NCBI RefSeq assembly: GCF_000143415.4
Contig: NW_003314445.1
Span: 28,866-72,756 of the forward strand
Source of the DNA: Selaginella moellendorffii
Lineage: Eukaryota > Streptophyta > Lycopodiopsida > Selaginellales > Selaginellaceae
Direction: 5' to 3'
DNA: 43,891 bases
Part shown: positions 31,205 to 41,504 of the stretch, piece by piece
Numbering within the stretch: the stretch's first letter is position 1
Layout: each line of letters starts with the position of its first letter
The notes under the pieces: generated by a model
The model's input: only the letters and a program-made list of their open reading frames with translations
What the model was told of the DNA's origin: nothing
The model's database searches: none
Translations under genes and position numbers: made by a program

Positions 31205-31750
31205 TTAGCTAGTAGCTCATCTAAGCTCGAAGAATCTGAACAGCGAAGCTTATGGGATTGACACTAGATGCTTGGCTTCCAAGCTAGATCAACGTCACAG
31301 CCTTGCAATTTGCCAAGACTGCCCAGATGTTCTTCTGGCAGCTCACAGCGCAGAAGAAAAACTTGTGATCGGTGGAAGAAGCAATCATCAGTTGCAGCTC
31401 CTCCCATAAGTTCTTGCCTCCAACACAATGATCCGGCCATGTCATTTCATAGGTGCACAAAGTAGTGGTGCTGCGGCAATCTAGTCGCCACTTCCTAGGA
31501 AAGATCTTCAGCTGCGAAAACAAGCATCTGTCCAGAACCACCGAGTGAGCTCAAAATCACTTGGTTGTGAAAAGATTTCGTTTCCTGCGGTGGAGAATGC
31601 AGCATTGGTGCTGTGAAGCTCCATCAATTCTTGAGTGCATCGAAGACGCTCACTGATTTGCAAGGAGATAGAGCTTGGGACCCAGAGCCCTGCACTTGAA
31701 TCCTCCTGTGTTGGGCTCATCCTGGCGAGCAAGTCACATTCTGCTATCAC
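31205..31750 (-). pseudogene. Kelch-repeat gene fragment
   Basis: Minus-strand reading in changing frames resembles the kelch pseudogene at 5.4-6.3 kb, including the 3' end with CTACTAGCTAAAG (about 31,212) and the block CAVSCQKNIWAV (about 31,345-31,310, compare CGVSCQKNIWAV in the other copy). Upstream blocks match 41,240-41,480 in inverted orientation. Several stops. Confidence 0.62.
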
Positions 31751-31819
31751 ATATGCCCACTTTGGGCATCATGACGAGGCAAAGGTAGTGACCTGGATGA
31801 CAATAGTGAGCACATATGC

Positions 31820-32140
31820 CCCGATTGATGAGGCGAAGACTTTCTCATGCTGCAACGAGCTCTTCGGGCTTGGCTCGGGCCAAGACATGCATCATGCCAG
31901 CCAAATCTTCTTTGGGATGCCCCAATGCAATGATAGTTTAGTCTCTACATGTTCTACCAATGGCCTCCATGCCCACAATGGGGATATGGAGCAAGCAATT
32001 GCATTGTTCGATAGGATACTCATCAAGGATGATAGAGTCGTGGGGGATGTTCTTTAAGGTGCATGGAATCCCTCGTGATTCATCTCTTTGGAACTTGCAT
32101 TTCCTGATCCTCCGTCGAGAGGATCTTTAAGATGACAATG
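31820..32140 (+). pseudogene. PPR-protein fragment
   Basis: The plus-strand frame reads MHHASQIFFGMPQCNDSLVS and GLHAHNGDMEQAIALFDRI, two PPR-like units. The same text occurs on the minus strand at about 40,800-41,000. It is flanked by kelch sequence, so kelch and PPR scraps travel as one block. Confidence 0.62.
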
Positions 32141-32220
32141 GAGGCCAAGTGCTGATTCTATCACCTCGCGGTCCCAATTGACACTTGAGATAGTGACATT
32201 GAGAACTTAGCACTAATATG

Positions 32221-33450
32221 GGATGGCAAATGAATGGAATATAGATCTTGATTAGGAGTATGGCATTAATGATGACAATCATGACGATGAGGAAAAAACT
32301 CTTGATGGTGTTGTAGTGCAATATAAAAAGTTAAGGATTCCATCAATCTCATTAAAGATTTTTTATTTTATATGGACTTTCAAGGGTTGAATTAGTCTCA
32401 TATCCGTAATTACCATTGGTACATCAAATATGTCAAGGATTATAGTATTGTGAAATGGAAATCATCACTAGATATTTGTGATAGTTAAGAAATTGGTTCT
32501 TAGTTAAAATTGTGGGAAAGTTATTGGTTTTACAATCCTTGTGAGGATAAGGTGAAGATTTTTTTTTTTAGACAAAGCTGATGGGCCATGCTTCTTTGTT
32601 GTGGAAGAACTACATCAAAGCTAATTCTAAGTGAAATTCTTAAAGTGATTTGAAAAATATTTTCTACACTTCATTTATCAAGAAGTTTAAAGAGGTTAAT
32701 CTTATAAACCAGCTACTAGAGGTCAAGCAAAGGACTTTATCTTTGAATGTATATGCCCATCAATTCCATAATCTTTGCCTTAGTTTCATAGATACCTCTA
32801 ATAAGTTTTTAAAGGTGCAATGTTTTATTAAAGGTTTGAGCTCAATAAATGTGCACCAAAAGGTCAAGAAGGATTTTCTAAAAACATTGGCTGATGCTAT
32901 TGTTAAGGCTCAAATCTTTTTGCCAAAACCGTTAGTCAACTCAGTCAACTTTGGTCAACAGGATGGTCTATGGGGTAGTCAACATGATGACCAGCATGCC
33001 AATGTTTCCTATTCAAGGAAGAAATAACCATTGTTATATCATAGCTCAAAGTATAGAAATGGCAATGAGGCTAAGAAATTTCATTTGGACTAGGGAGAAA
33101 CAAACAAGGTAAAGGGCAATTGTTTTCATTTCAAGACAAAGATTATTCTGAAAGGGTTAACAAATGCTAAAGTGACTATGGTGGAATCTATAAATAATGA
33201 TAAGTAATATTGTTATTAGGGTTGTATTGCTTCAAGTTAGGCATTCTTTCACAGTCATGAGCCACAAGTTTGATATCATATAATGGAATTGGCTTATTCA
33301 AGATAAGGAGTTGTATATTGTGATTGTTGTTGTGAAGGAATGTGGATTAGACTTCCACTAAAATAGTGAAAAGGTTTAAAAACTACTAAATATTCAACAT
33401 AGTTTTTTATTTATATTAATTCTACATTTATCAGTATAACAATTATTATG
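32221..33450 (+). mobile_element. LTR-retrotransposon Gag relic, copy 1
   Basis: Homologous to 42,626-43,891 over its length. The frame at 32,650-33,027 reads as a retrotransposon Gag core (FYTSFIKKFKEVN, YAHQFHNLCLSF, CFIKGLSS), here with degraded sequence where copy 2 has a zinc knuckle. No protease, RT or integrase follows. Incomplete and non-functional. Confidence 0.65.
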
Positions 33451-33530
33451 GATTCAAACCATCAATCTCTCCAGTATTTCAATCATTAAAAGAACCTTCA
33501 AGGTTATCTTACTCATTGGCAAGAGTTCTT

Positions 33531-34170
33531 GTAGGAAATGTCTATTAAAATCCAATACAAGTATAGACACAATAATAAAGTTGTAATACATGTGGTTTTC
33601 ACCTTTTATTTTATGGTGATTACCACAAAGCAGAACCTAAACCCTTTATATGCCATATGTCATATATCACATATTCAAGGATAGTGGAGCGGAACCCAAG
33701 TTTCAGGGCCTTGCACAATTAAACAAAGGAACGGAGCCAAACTCCTAAATATGGAGCTAAAGAGTGAAGGGACTAGAGTATGGAGTGACTTTTGAGCATA
33801 CAGCCCAAAAAGTAAAAGGACAAAAACATGGAATGATTTAGAATAGTCTTAGAGCATTTAACATCCCAAACTAGCACATAAAACAAAGTCAAATAAAGTC
33901 TAATGCTATTTCAATATACCGGTGATTTACGCAAGGATATAAGTACTTCATAATATAGAACTTAGGCTTAGACTAAGCTAGATTCAACATACCAGCATAA
34001 GGCAAGGATATGAGTACTTCACCAACTAGCATGGTATAGAACTTAAGCTTAAATCTAAGCCAAACACAAAACAAAAACATGCATGGAGCTAGACTATATA
34101 TCAAGTTGGTTGGCCATACCTGACCTACCCACTATCTCTACTATACATTTAGAACCTAAAATTTATATAC
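33531..34170 (-). mobile_element. LTR-like dispersed repeat, AT-rich copy
   Basis: Reverse complement of the sequence at 22,560-23,115, but with many G-to-A/C-to-T type differences, leaving it AT-rich. The plus strand begins TGTAGGAAATG at 33,533. No coding sequence. It may be a solo LTR or LTR fragment. Confidence 0.55.
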
Positions 34171-34362
34171 CTATAATGCGTGAGAGATGGGCTCTCACAT
34201 ATGGAACAACCTCAACTGTTACATTCTCAAGGCTTCTATGCTCCAACAACTAGGAATTGAGAAGGTTGTTAGTACTTATGACAACCACATAAAGAGCAGT
34301 CTTTAGATGATGATAATAAGGAACTAGCTTTTGCATCCCTACAGAGGAGTCCATGAATAACA

Positions 34363-34883
34363 CTACCTTTGCAAAGTCTGAGAAGAACCATAACCTTTAC
34401 CATGTCTGCTGTCGTAAGCATCCTGCTTGAACCTCAGAAACTGGTCAATCTGAACCGGAAGGTACAGTGGGACTTCGAGGCTGGTGTTTAAAGCAGTCGC
34501 TCCAGAGACCACAAAATTCACCCCGCTGGCATAATTCAAGTTAATACTTTGCAAAATGGGACCCAGGAATCTCTCATACTCAAAAGCCTCCGCTGCAAAA
34601 ACATTCACGAATAACATCAAACACTGTTTAATCAACACACACAATTACCAAAAAAGTCGACAACCACGCAACCATCCAAGTATCTCTTCGATGGCTTACT
34701 GAAGAAAGTCATGCCATAAGGCTTATACTCTGCAGCACTAATAAACGGAGCTGCTGCCTGAACATTCTCTGTATCGACAGTAGAATCCCAGAACCAGAAC
34801 ATGGCTTTTGGACACTGGAAACCCAAGCCTGGAGCAAATAACTCAGCAATCACTAGAACTGCCGCAATTGACAAGAACTCCAT
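34363..34883 (-). pseudogene. GDSL esterase/lipase fragment (first two exons)
   Basis: Exon 1 starts at ATG 34,883 (a hydrophobic signal-like N-terminus, then FWFWDSTVDT) and ends at VVVDFF near 34,655. A short GT..AG intron follows. Exon 2 (about 34,593-34,363) reads FEYERFLGPILQSIN, GVNFVVSGATALNTS and VPLYLPVQIDQF, typical of plant SGNH/GDSL hydrolases. The block I motif FGDS is FWDS here, so the Gly is replaced while the Ser is kept. Blocks with the catalytic Asn (GxND) and the Asp-His pair are absent: the gene ends after about 160 codons, less than half the usual length. Probably a truncated pseudogene. Confidence 0.72.
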
Positions 34884-35164
34884 GATAATCAACTGTTGAG
34901 CGAGCAGAATGTCGACTTGATGTCGCTGATCGTTTCTAGAGCTGCAGAAACGATGTGATCGGTGTCTTAAAATGCGAAGATGATCTCCAAATAAGTCTCT
35001 TTATTGCCACACCTTGGTATACATGCTCTATCCCCCTCTCTCGCTAAGTCTTCTTGTCCTTCATGTTCTAGAAGGGAAACTTGACCAAGGAACAGCTTTA
35101 GGGAGGTTGAACTAATTAGTTGATTAATAATTACTTTTAAAAACATTTGTTTAAGCAGATACGG

Positions 35165-35560
35165 TTCTGTGCGTGTGTCTCACTGCCCTTGCCACACTCC
35201 TGACCTCCATTGATGGCTCGAATTGTAGCTCCAAATCCTTGGTTCTATGTGTGGCAATTCGAATTTTGCATCCAAAACCCCACTGATGACCTCCACGAAA
35301 GGATGCCATTCTGAGCAACCTGGTCTAGATTTTGGAGGAGGTTCATGTTGAAAGCCTTTCCAGAATCATCATAATTGTAATTCCTGTATATATATACTCT
35401 TTAAATTTTGAAAATAACATTTCCAACTTACCAGGTGAGCTGCAAAGTTCCTCTTCCGTAGTATGAGATTGATTATTGCTATGTGAGTTTACTTCCAGTT
35501 TCCTGCTTCACATTTGCAAGGTAGGCAGCCAGTTCCCTCTTTTGAACATCAAGACTCCCC
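35165..35560 (-). pseudogene. GH19 chitinase fragment (third copy)
   Basis: Scrambled pieces nearly identical to the intact chitinase: the 3' part (blocks with CTCACTGCCCTTGCCACACT and GATGACCTCCACGAAAGGA), the intron before NYNYD, a piece of exon 2, and then the end of exon 1 (CTCCTGCTTCACATTTGCAA, about 35,500-35,560). Most of exon 2 and the start of exon 1 are missing. Not translatable. Confidence 0.78.
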
Positions 35561-35744
35561 GATAATACCATACTAAGACAGTATTTTGCTTAGCTATTTT
35601 AAGTCGTTGTTTTAACGACAATCCCCCGCAGGTTAATTTATCACACTGGATACCTCGACCCGCTTCGAGATTGGGATGGAACCGATGGTGGCAACAAAGC
35701 AAGTACTTAGAGTTTGCGTTTAAAACGAACGAGAAGAATGTGAG

Positions 35745-35810
35745 TAGACTTGGCTAGGGTTTAGGTCTGCGCTTCTCATGTGGTAATATCAGCAATGCTT
35801 TTTAGATACC
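35745..35810 (+). pseudogene. FAN1 5'-end fragment E
   Basis: TTGGCTAGGGTTTAGGTCTG and GTGGTAATATCAGCAATGCT correspond to the FAN1 leader and start region of the two larger copies, with the middle of the leader deleted. It stands upstream of and divergent to the chitinase fragment at 35,165-35,560, so it repeats the chitinase/FAN1 pairing as a third, collapsed copy. Confidence 0.6.
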
Positions 35811-36027
35811 AAAATTGTTTAGATATCCACAGCTTTACCCATTTTATAAGTAGACTGACAGGCAAGATATTATTATCGGCTTTATTATACCTTTTCAGCA
35901 TTCTCCTCTAGTAATTCTTGCTATTGTAAAGATTGCAATCATCACCAACAAATTTCCAGATTTATTATTATTTTTATTAATACATCCTCGTAGTTAATTA
36001 CTTATTCATTACTTTAAAAACATTTCT
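35811..36027. other. AT-rich spacer, no gene
   Basis: Downstream of the intact chitinase; may contain its 3' untranslated region and poly(A) signals (AATAA-type strings on the minus strand). No coding frame. Confidence 0.4.
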
Positions 36028-36806
36028 TTAAGCACAGCCAAGGTTCCCACCTGGTGAAACACCCAACTGTGAGCAAAAGTCCTTGTAATAATTGATGCGG
36101 TTCTGTGCGGGTTGTGTCTCACTGCCCTTGCCACACTCCTGACCTCCATTGATGGCTCGAATTGTAGCTCCAAATCCTTGGTTCTGTGTTATTGCGGTGT
36201 GGCAATTCGAATTTTGCATCCAAAACCACACTGATGACCTCCACGAAAGGACGCCATTCTGAGCAACCTGGTCTGGATTTTGGAGGAGGTTCATGTTGAA
36301 AGCCTTTCCAGCAGCATCGTAATTGTAATTCCTGTATATATACACTTTAAATATTGAATATAACATTTTCAGCTTACCAAGTGAGCTGCAAAGGTCCTCT
36401 TCCATAGTAAGCCTTTGTACCTGCAGGACATGGGATCCCACGGCTAGTGTCACAATAGACGTTGTTTTGGTTGATCTCTCGAATGTATTGCAGTGCTACA
36501 ATCAAAGACATTAGTGAGATTAATGGATAAATACTAAGCGAGTTTACTTCCAGTCTCCTGCTTCACATTTGCAAAGTAGGCAGCCAGTTCCCTCTTTTGA
36601 ACATCAAGACTCCCCGTGCTTCCAAACGTGGGATAGTATTTTGTTGCCGCAATGAAATCGTTGTATGTGTAGAAAGGATTTGCGATGTTGGATGGGAAGA
36701 ACTTCCTAAACACAGGCTCAGTTATAATGCTGGAGGGAGATGCTAGTGTAGAGAACAGAGAAAATCCTAGGAGGCATAGCATAAACATTATCATGACTAA
36801 TGCCAT
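36028..36806 (-). CDS. GH19 chitinase, class IV-type catalytic domain, intact
   Basis: Three exons: 36,548-36,806, 36,378-36,495 and 36,028-36,331, all with GT..AG borders, giving 226 codons. Residues 1 to about 22 form a signal peptide (LVMIMFMLCLLGFSLFSTLA), so the enzyme should be secreted. The GH19 domain follows directly, without the chitin-binding hevein domain of class I/IV enzymes. Visible motifs: FRKFFPSN, YNDFIAA, KQETG and YIREIN (the two catalytic Glu regions), YYGRGPLQLTWNYNYDAAG, SWRSSVWFW and NQGFGATIRAINGG. It hydrolyses beta-1,4-GlcNAc polymers (endochitinase) and is likely a defence enzyme against fungi. It stands head to head with FAN1 B. I see no lesion. Confidence 0.9.
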
Positions 36807-37164
36807 GGTACTTAAATTGATAGTATGAGAACTCGTGGTTGTGCAATGGAATTTTGGGGCTGTTTTTATAGCCTTGAGGAGGGGAGAAGTTAATATCTAC
36901 ACGGCATTTCAAGACTATGAAGTCAATATAAATCGCAATCCCACCTTGGTCGAAGCACGCTAAGAATGTTCGCTTGTAATACAGGTGACCAAACTTTGAA
37001 GGCATCTATTTTATAATTCAATCGGGTGCACCTAATATCATAAGCTTTTGCCCTAGTGAATTCAAAGGAATGGAGGGAAATATTTTATTTGGCTAGGGTT
37101 TAGGTCTGCGAAGAGGAAGCGTCCTACACACAGCTCGGCGGTGTTCCATGCGGTAATCTCAGCA
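36807..37164. promoter_or_regulatory. Divergent promoter region between intact chitinase and FAN1 B
   Basis: A TATA box (TATAAAAA, 36,870-36,863 on the minus strand) lies 57 bp before the chitinase ATG. Toward FAN1, AAACCCTAGCC (minus strand, about 37,092-37,102) is a telo-box-like element seen in the promoters or leaders of many plant growth and replication genes. The matching region in the first segment (10,668-11,031) has lost the TATA box and carries an inversion. Confidence 0.68.
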
Positions 37165-40100
37165 ATGCTCCGGGGCCGTGAGAGCTTGATTCGGCTTGTT
37201 GGGAAGCGGCAGCGCAATGTGTCACTCCCGGCTCGGGTGAGTGATCGAGCTTCTATTTCTTCGGTGGATCTGTGATCGTTTTCCTGCAGGATGAGTTGGA
37301 GTGCGGTGATTTTTCGCTGGAAATAAAAGGAGGCCTGAGCTTAGCTTGTTGTGACTGGGTGGAATGCCCTGTGTGTGGGAAGCAAATACGCGGGAATGAA
37401 CTTCTCGTCAACTGCCATCTTGGTTTGGATTTTGCTCTGTTTTGATTCAAGCACGCTGATCGATGGCGTCTCTTGTCCAGATACTTGCCTGCAAAGTGGG
37501 AAGAAAAAGAAGAACAGTGTCCAGCATACACTCTTTCACTTCAACTTGTCGAAAAAGATAGAGTACGAGGAAAGCGGAAACTGCGTACTAGAAATCCAGC
37601 AGTCTCCTCTGCTCGAGACTGCGGTCGACTGTAACCCGGCGGCAGGGTCTCCGAAACCGGAAGTTTCTTCTACTCTTGAGGAGCCCGACGTGGCCAACAG
37701 CGTCCTTCCGGCAGAGCTCAACAGTGAAACTAGAGATCTTTACAATGGCTGCCTGGAGGCAAGGATTGCTGGCCGCAAGTACCACAGAGACGTCGAGTGC
37801 CAAGCTGGGATGCGAGTTCACCTGGTAAGGGAACCAGAAAATCCCATGGATACATACGCTGTGAAGGTAAACTTGACTGAATGGACGTGTTTCATGGCTG
37901 ACAACAACGTTGCGCCAGGTGCTTACAGCGGATGGGCTTTCGCTGGGACATATTCCAAAAGAGCTTTCGCGTTATTTGTCTCCTCTCATGGACAAAGGCG
38001 TGGTAGATGTTCAGGTAACTAATCTCTGGGGCGTTTTTCAATTGTTCACAAAGCGTTCAGGGATATGTCTCCGAGAGTACATCGGAAGCTGCACGCCTCA
38101 AGCTTGATTTGCGTGAGATCCAGAGTCGGACTATTGGAAGTCTCTCAGAAGAAAAAGTGCTGGCTGTCAAATGGAGCCGTCTAATGGATGCAGCTGACAA
38201 GGGACAAGACCACGGCTGTCGATACCAACAGAATTTTCTCTACATGCTCCAAGTGGTATTGGAACGGGATCTCCATCTCTTTACTCCAGACGAGATCGAA
38301 CTTCTCGAGGCATTTCGTTCAATCTCGTCTGATGGACAGCGCCGTTTTGTAAGATTGGCTCAACGAAAGGGTAAGCTCGACGCCGTCGCACAAACTGTGA
38401 CTCAAGGGAGACAGTGGTTTTGCAGGGCCATGGTTCCGTCTTCAGAACATCTTCTATGAAGATATTGGTGACACAAATTCTGCAGTCCATGAGTTAGTCG
38501 GTACTCAATTTCTTTCATCGTGGACTTCATAATATGTTTGCTCCCTTGTAACAGAGAGACGCTACTTAGTTTTCGACGCGGACGTCAATTCGTCTGAGTT
38601 GCTTGAACATCTGACTGTACAAGAGCTCAAAGATTTGGCAGTGAACAGCAAAATCATGGTAGTTACTTCTAAGACTTTCTTCCTTGTTTTTATTTCTGTT
38701 CCTGCTTACAGATCAAAAGTGCTACGCTAAGTTTGAAAAAGATTCAGCTATTACAGCAATTCGAGATGCATTGATTTCGCTGCATTTGTAAGTAGCAAGT
38801 GATCATTGGTTTTTTATACAAGCGTGAAATACTTGGCGGCAGTAATCTAACGGCTTTAATTCGTGAAGCAACCGGGCCATGCATTCGAATAGCCGAAACA
38901 GTTGACGTTCTACTTTGGCGTTTACAGGTCAGTTGACATCCTCTCCAAAGTGTTACACTGCTGATGCTGAGCAATTTATTTATTTTTATTCAGAGGCTGT
39001 TCTTTCTAAACGGTGAGCAGGAGTTTGATGTTTTTCTTCTTGTGGATATTGGAAGGATCAACTATCCAAGCTATAGGTGCGCTAGAACAATGCCAGTCTT
39101 TGCTTCTCGAGAGGACTTTCTGGCGTATGAGCAGGTCCGTTCCTACTTTGTTATAAAATTTGTCTGACCGTCAAGTTTTCAGGCATTGCAATTGGCTCAG
39201 GTGGTTGACATGTCCCTGGAGGCTGGTAATTCTGAGGCTCTAAACTCCTCTTTTCGAAAAGCAAGGACTACTCTCGAATTGATCAATGCACACACCGAGA
39301 GCAAGCATCCATTTTTAGCACGATTTTCGGCTGCATGGGTGTATGCAACAATCTGTACTGTGGCTGCATCGTTTCTGGAGAAAGAACGCAGGTACGCTCT
39401 TTCACCAATGGCGGACAATACTTTTGAACGAAAACTGGCTCTTGACCAGATACGCTGAAGCTGTAAACCTCTTCAAGCAGCTCCTTAGCATGCAGTATTG
39501 TCCTGGACGGAGAGGATACTGGACTCTCCGGCTATCTATTGACTTGGAGCACTTATAGCGTTTAGAAGAGAGCCTGCTCGTTGCAGAAAACGGATTAAAC
39601 GATTTCAACGTCCGAGGAGGGGATCGTATCGCTTTGCAACGGAGGGTTCTCCGACTAGGAAAACCTCCTAGAAGGTGGAAAGTACCTCCATATGCAGCGC
39701 TTTTAAAGAAAAAACACAAGGTGGTACGTACTGTGTCTTCCAGATATTTGGCCTTCAGCTACAACTCTGTTTCTGAAGGTGACGATTATGGGAAGGCCGC
39801 TAAACAATGCCAATGGAATGAAGAGCAGATTTTATGGCTACGATGGGCAACAATGCAGAGTGGAGGACCTGGCACTTCAATACTATGCCGGAGAAGATGG
39901 AGGCGGCTGGAAAGGAGTCCATTCAGAAAGTGGCATATGGCTGACATTGTTCGGGCTGCTCATGTGGGATGTTATCTTTTCAGACGTTCCAGATGTCTTC
40001 CAGACACCTTTTCAGGTTCTTGTTTCATTTTGTCGTGGTTGCTCTACAGTTCTTGTTTGCAGACTGCACCATTGGACTTGTGCACGGATTCATTCTATCC

Positions 40101-40497
40101 AGTCCGAAGCTCGCTTATTGAATCTCGTCTTCAAGCCATACGCGATGGTGGAGCTAGGCAACTCGTGGCGGAGACTTGGGAAGAGCACTACGGGACATCA
40201 TGTAGCGGGGTAAACTGGAAGAAGTACTCGCTTGAAGACCTTCAAACGATAACGGTCTGTATCGGAGGTCCAGGATTGTCGGCGATTTGCAAGCTTCTTG
40301 CAGAAGACCACAGTAACTGGACGGCTGGAATGCCTGATCTTCTGCTGTGGAAGGAGAAAGAGGCAAAGCTGGCGGAAGTCAAGGGTCCAGGGGATCGCTT
40401 GTCCGAGCAACAGGTGGCCTGGTTTCTTATTCTCTCGGACGCTAATGTTCCAGTGGAACTTTGCAAGGTCTCCAAGACGATGAATGATCGATCCTAG
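37165..40497 (+). pseudogene. FAN1: FAN1 structure-specific nuclease homologue, copy B (two lesions)
   Basis: It is full length with about fourteen exons and some 900 codons. Exons include 37,165-37,236, 37,290-37,422 (UBZ zinc finger, C50/C53/H67/C71), 37,481-37,866 and 37,919-38,014 (HIRAN), 38,061-38,370, 38,426-38,496, and 38,557-38,658 (SAP-like, ELLEHLTVQELKDLAV). Later exons give RLFFLNGEQEFDVFLLVDIG, a TPR-like region, GVHSESGIWLTLFGLLMWD and the VRR-NUC domain (GMPDLLLW ... AEVKGPGDRLSEQQ), ending at TAG 40,495-40,497. Lesions: one base missing near 38,750 compared with copy A (frameshift in the SAP-like part), and a Gln-to-stop TAG at 39,556-39,558 where copy A has CAG. Otherwise it is more complete than copy A. 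If the two lesions were sequencing errors the gene would be functional. Confidence 0.88.
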
Positions 40498-40690
40498 ATC
40501 GGCTACTCCGAGTAGTGCCGGGCCCGAGACGGCTGCGCAGGCCTCTGCAACTTGCTCCGCCTTGCTTGAAGTCATAAGAACCGGTAAGCAACTCCGCCAT
40601 TCCATCCCGCTGTGGACTGCGAAGAATCCATTGCGCGCTACACACATCCAGTTCCAAGTCCTCAGTGTCACCGTCTCAAGAGCTCTTCGA
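40498..40690. other. FAN1 3' flank with PPR-like traces
   Basis: The sequence after the FAN1 stop is shared with 14,362-14,475, but an extra block is present here with a reading such as ATCSALLEVIRTGKQLRHSI, which resembles a PPR C-terminal unit. Too short to call a gene. Confidence 0.35.
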
Positions 40691-41120
40691 TCAGGACCGC
40701 GAGGTGATAGAATCACCACTCGGCCTCCACCATCATCTTAAAGATCCTCTCGGCGGAGGATCAGGAAATACGAGTTCCAAAGAGATGAATCACGAGGGAT
40801 TCCATGCACCTTAAAGAACACCCCCCGCGACTCTGTCATCCTATCCTATCGAACAATGCAGTTGCTTGCTCCATATCCCCATTGTGGGCATGGAGTCCTA
40901 GAGACTAAACCATCATCGCACTGGGGCATCCCAACGAAGATTTGGCTGGCGTGATGCATGTCTCGGCCCGAGCCAAGCCCGAAGAGCTCGTTGCGGCATT
41001 TGCCTCGTCATGACGCCCAATCGGGGCATATGTGCTCACTATTGTCGTCCAGGTCACCACGTCCTGGCCTTCCTCGCATCAGCAACGCGATTTTCTTCGC
41101 AAAGGACCCGTAATAGGATG
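40690..41120 (-). pseudogene. PPR-protein fragment
   Basis: On the minus strand the same PPR-like text as at 31,820-32,140 appears (CNELFGLGSGRDMHHASQIF, then AHNGDMEQATALFDRI), with frame breaks. With the following kelch piece it forms an inverted copy of 31,260-32,170. Confidence 0.62.
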
Positions 41121-41224
41121 TTCCGAGGGAAGGGGAGTGGAAAACCTTGATCGCCTCGTCAAGATGCCCAAAGTGGGCATATGTGATAGCAGAATGTGCA
41201 TTGCTGGTACTTGCTCGCCAGGAT

Positions 41225-41480
41225 GAGCCCAACACGGGAGGATTCGAGTGCAGGGCTCTGGGTCCCAAGCTCTATCTCCTTGCAATTCGGTGAGCGTCTT
41301 CGATGCACGCAAGAATCGATGGAACTTCGCAGCAGCAATGCTGCGTTCTCCACCGCAGGAAACGAAATCCTTTCACAACCAGGTGATCTTGAGCTCGCCC
41401 GGTGGTGCCGGACAGACGCAGCCCAAGATCTTTCCTCGGAAGTGGCGACTGGATTGCCCCGGCGCCACTACTTTGTGATG
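41225..41480 (+). pseudogene. Kelch-repeat gene fragment
   Basis: The plus strand reads a kelch-like blade (NSVSVFDARKNRWNFAAAML, then SPPQETKSFHNQVILSS), homologous to the minus strand at 31,500-31,700. A 3' scrap follows and the sequence then switches to TTC38 intron at about 41,490. Confidence 0.6.
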
Positions 41481-41504
41481 AATGTTTGCATCTTCTTTCA
41501 AATA

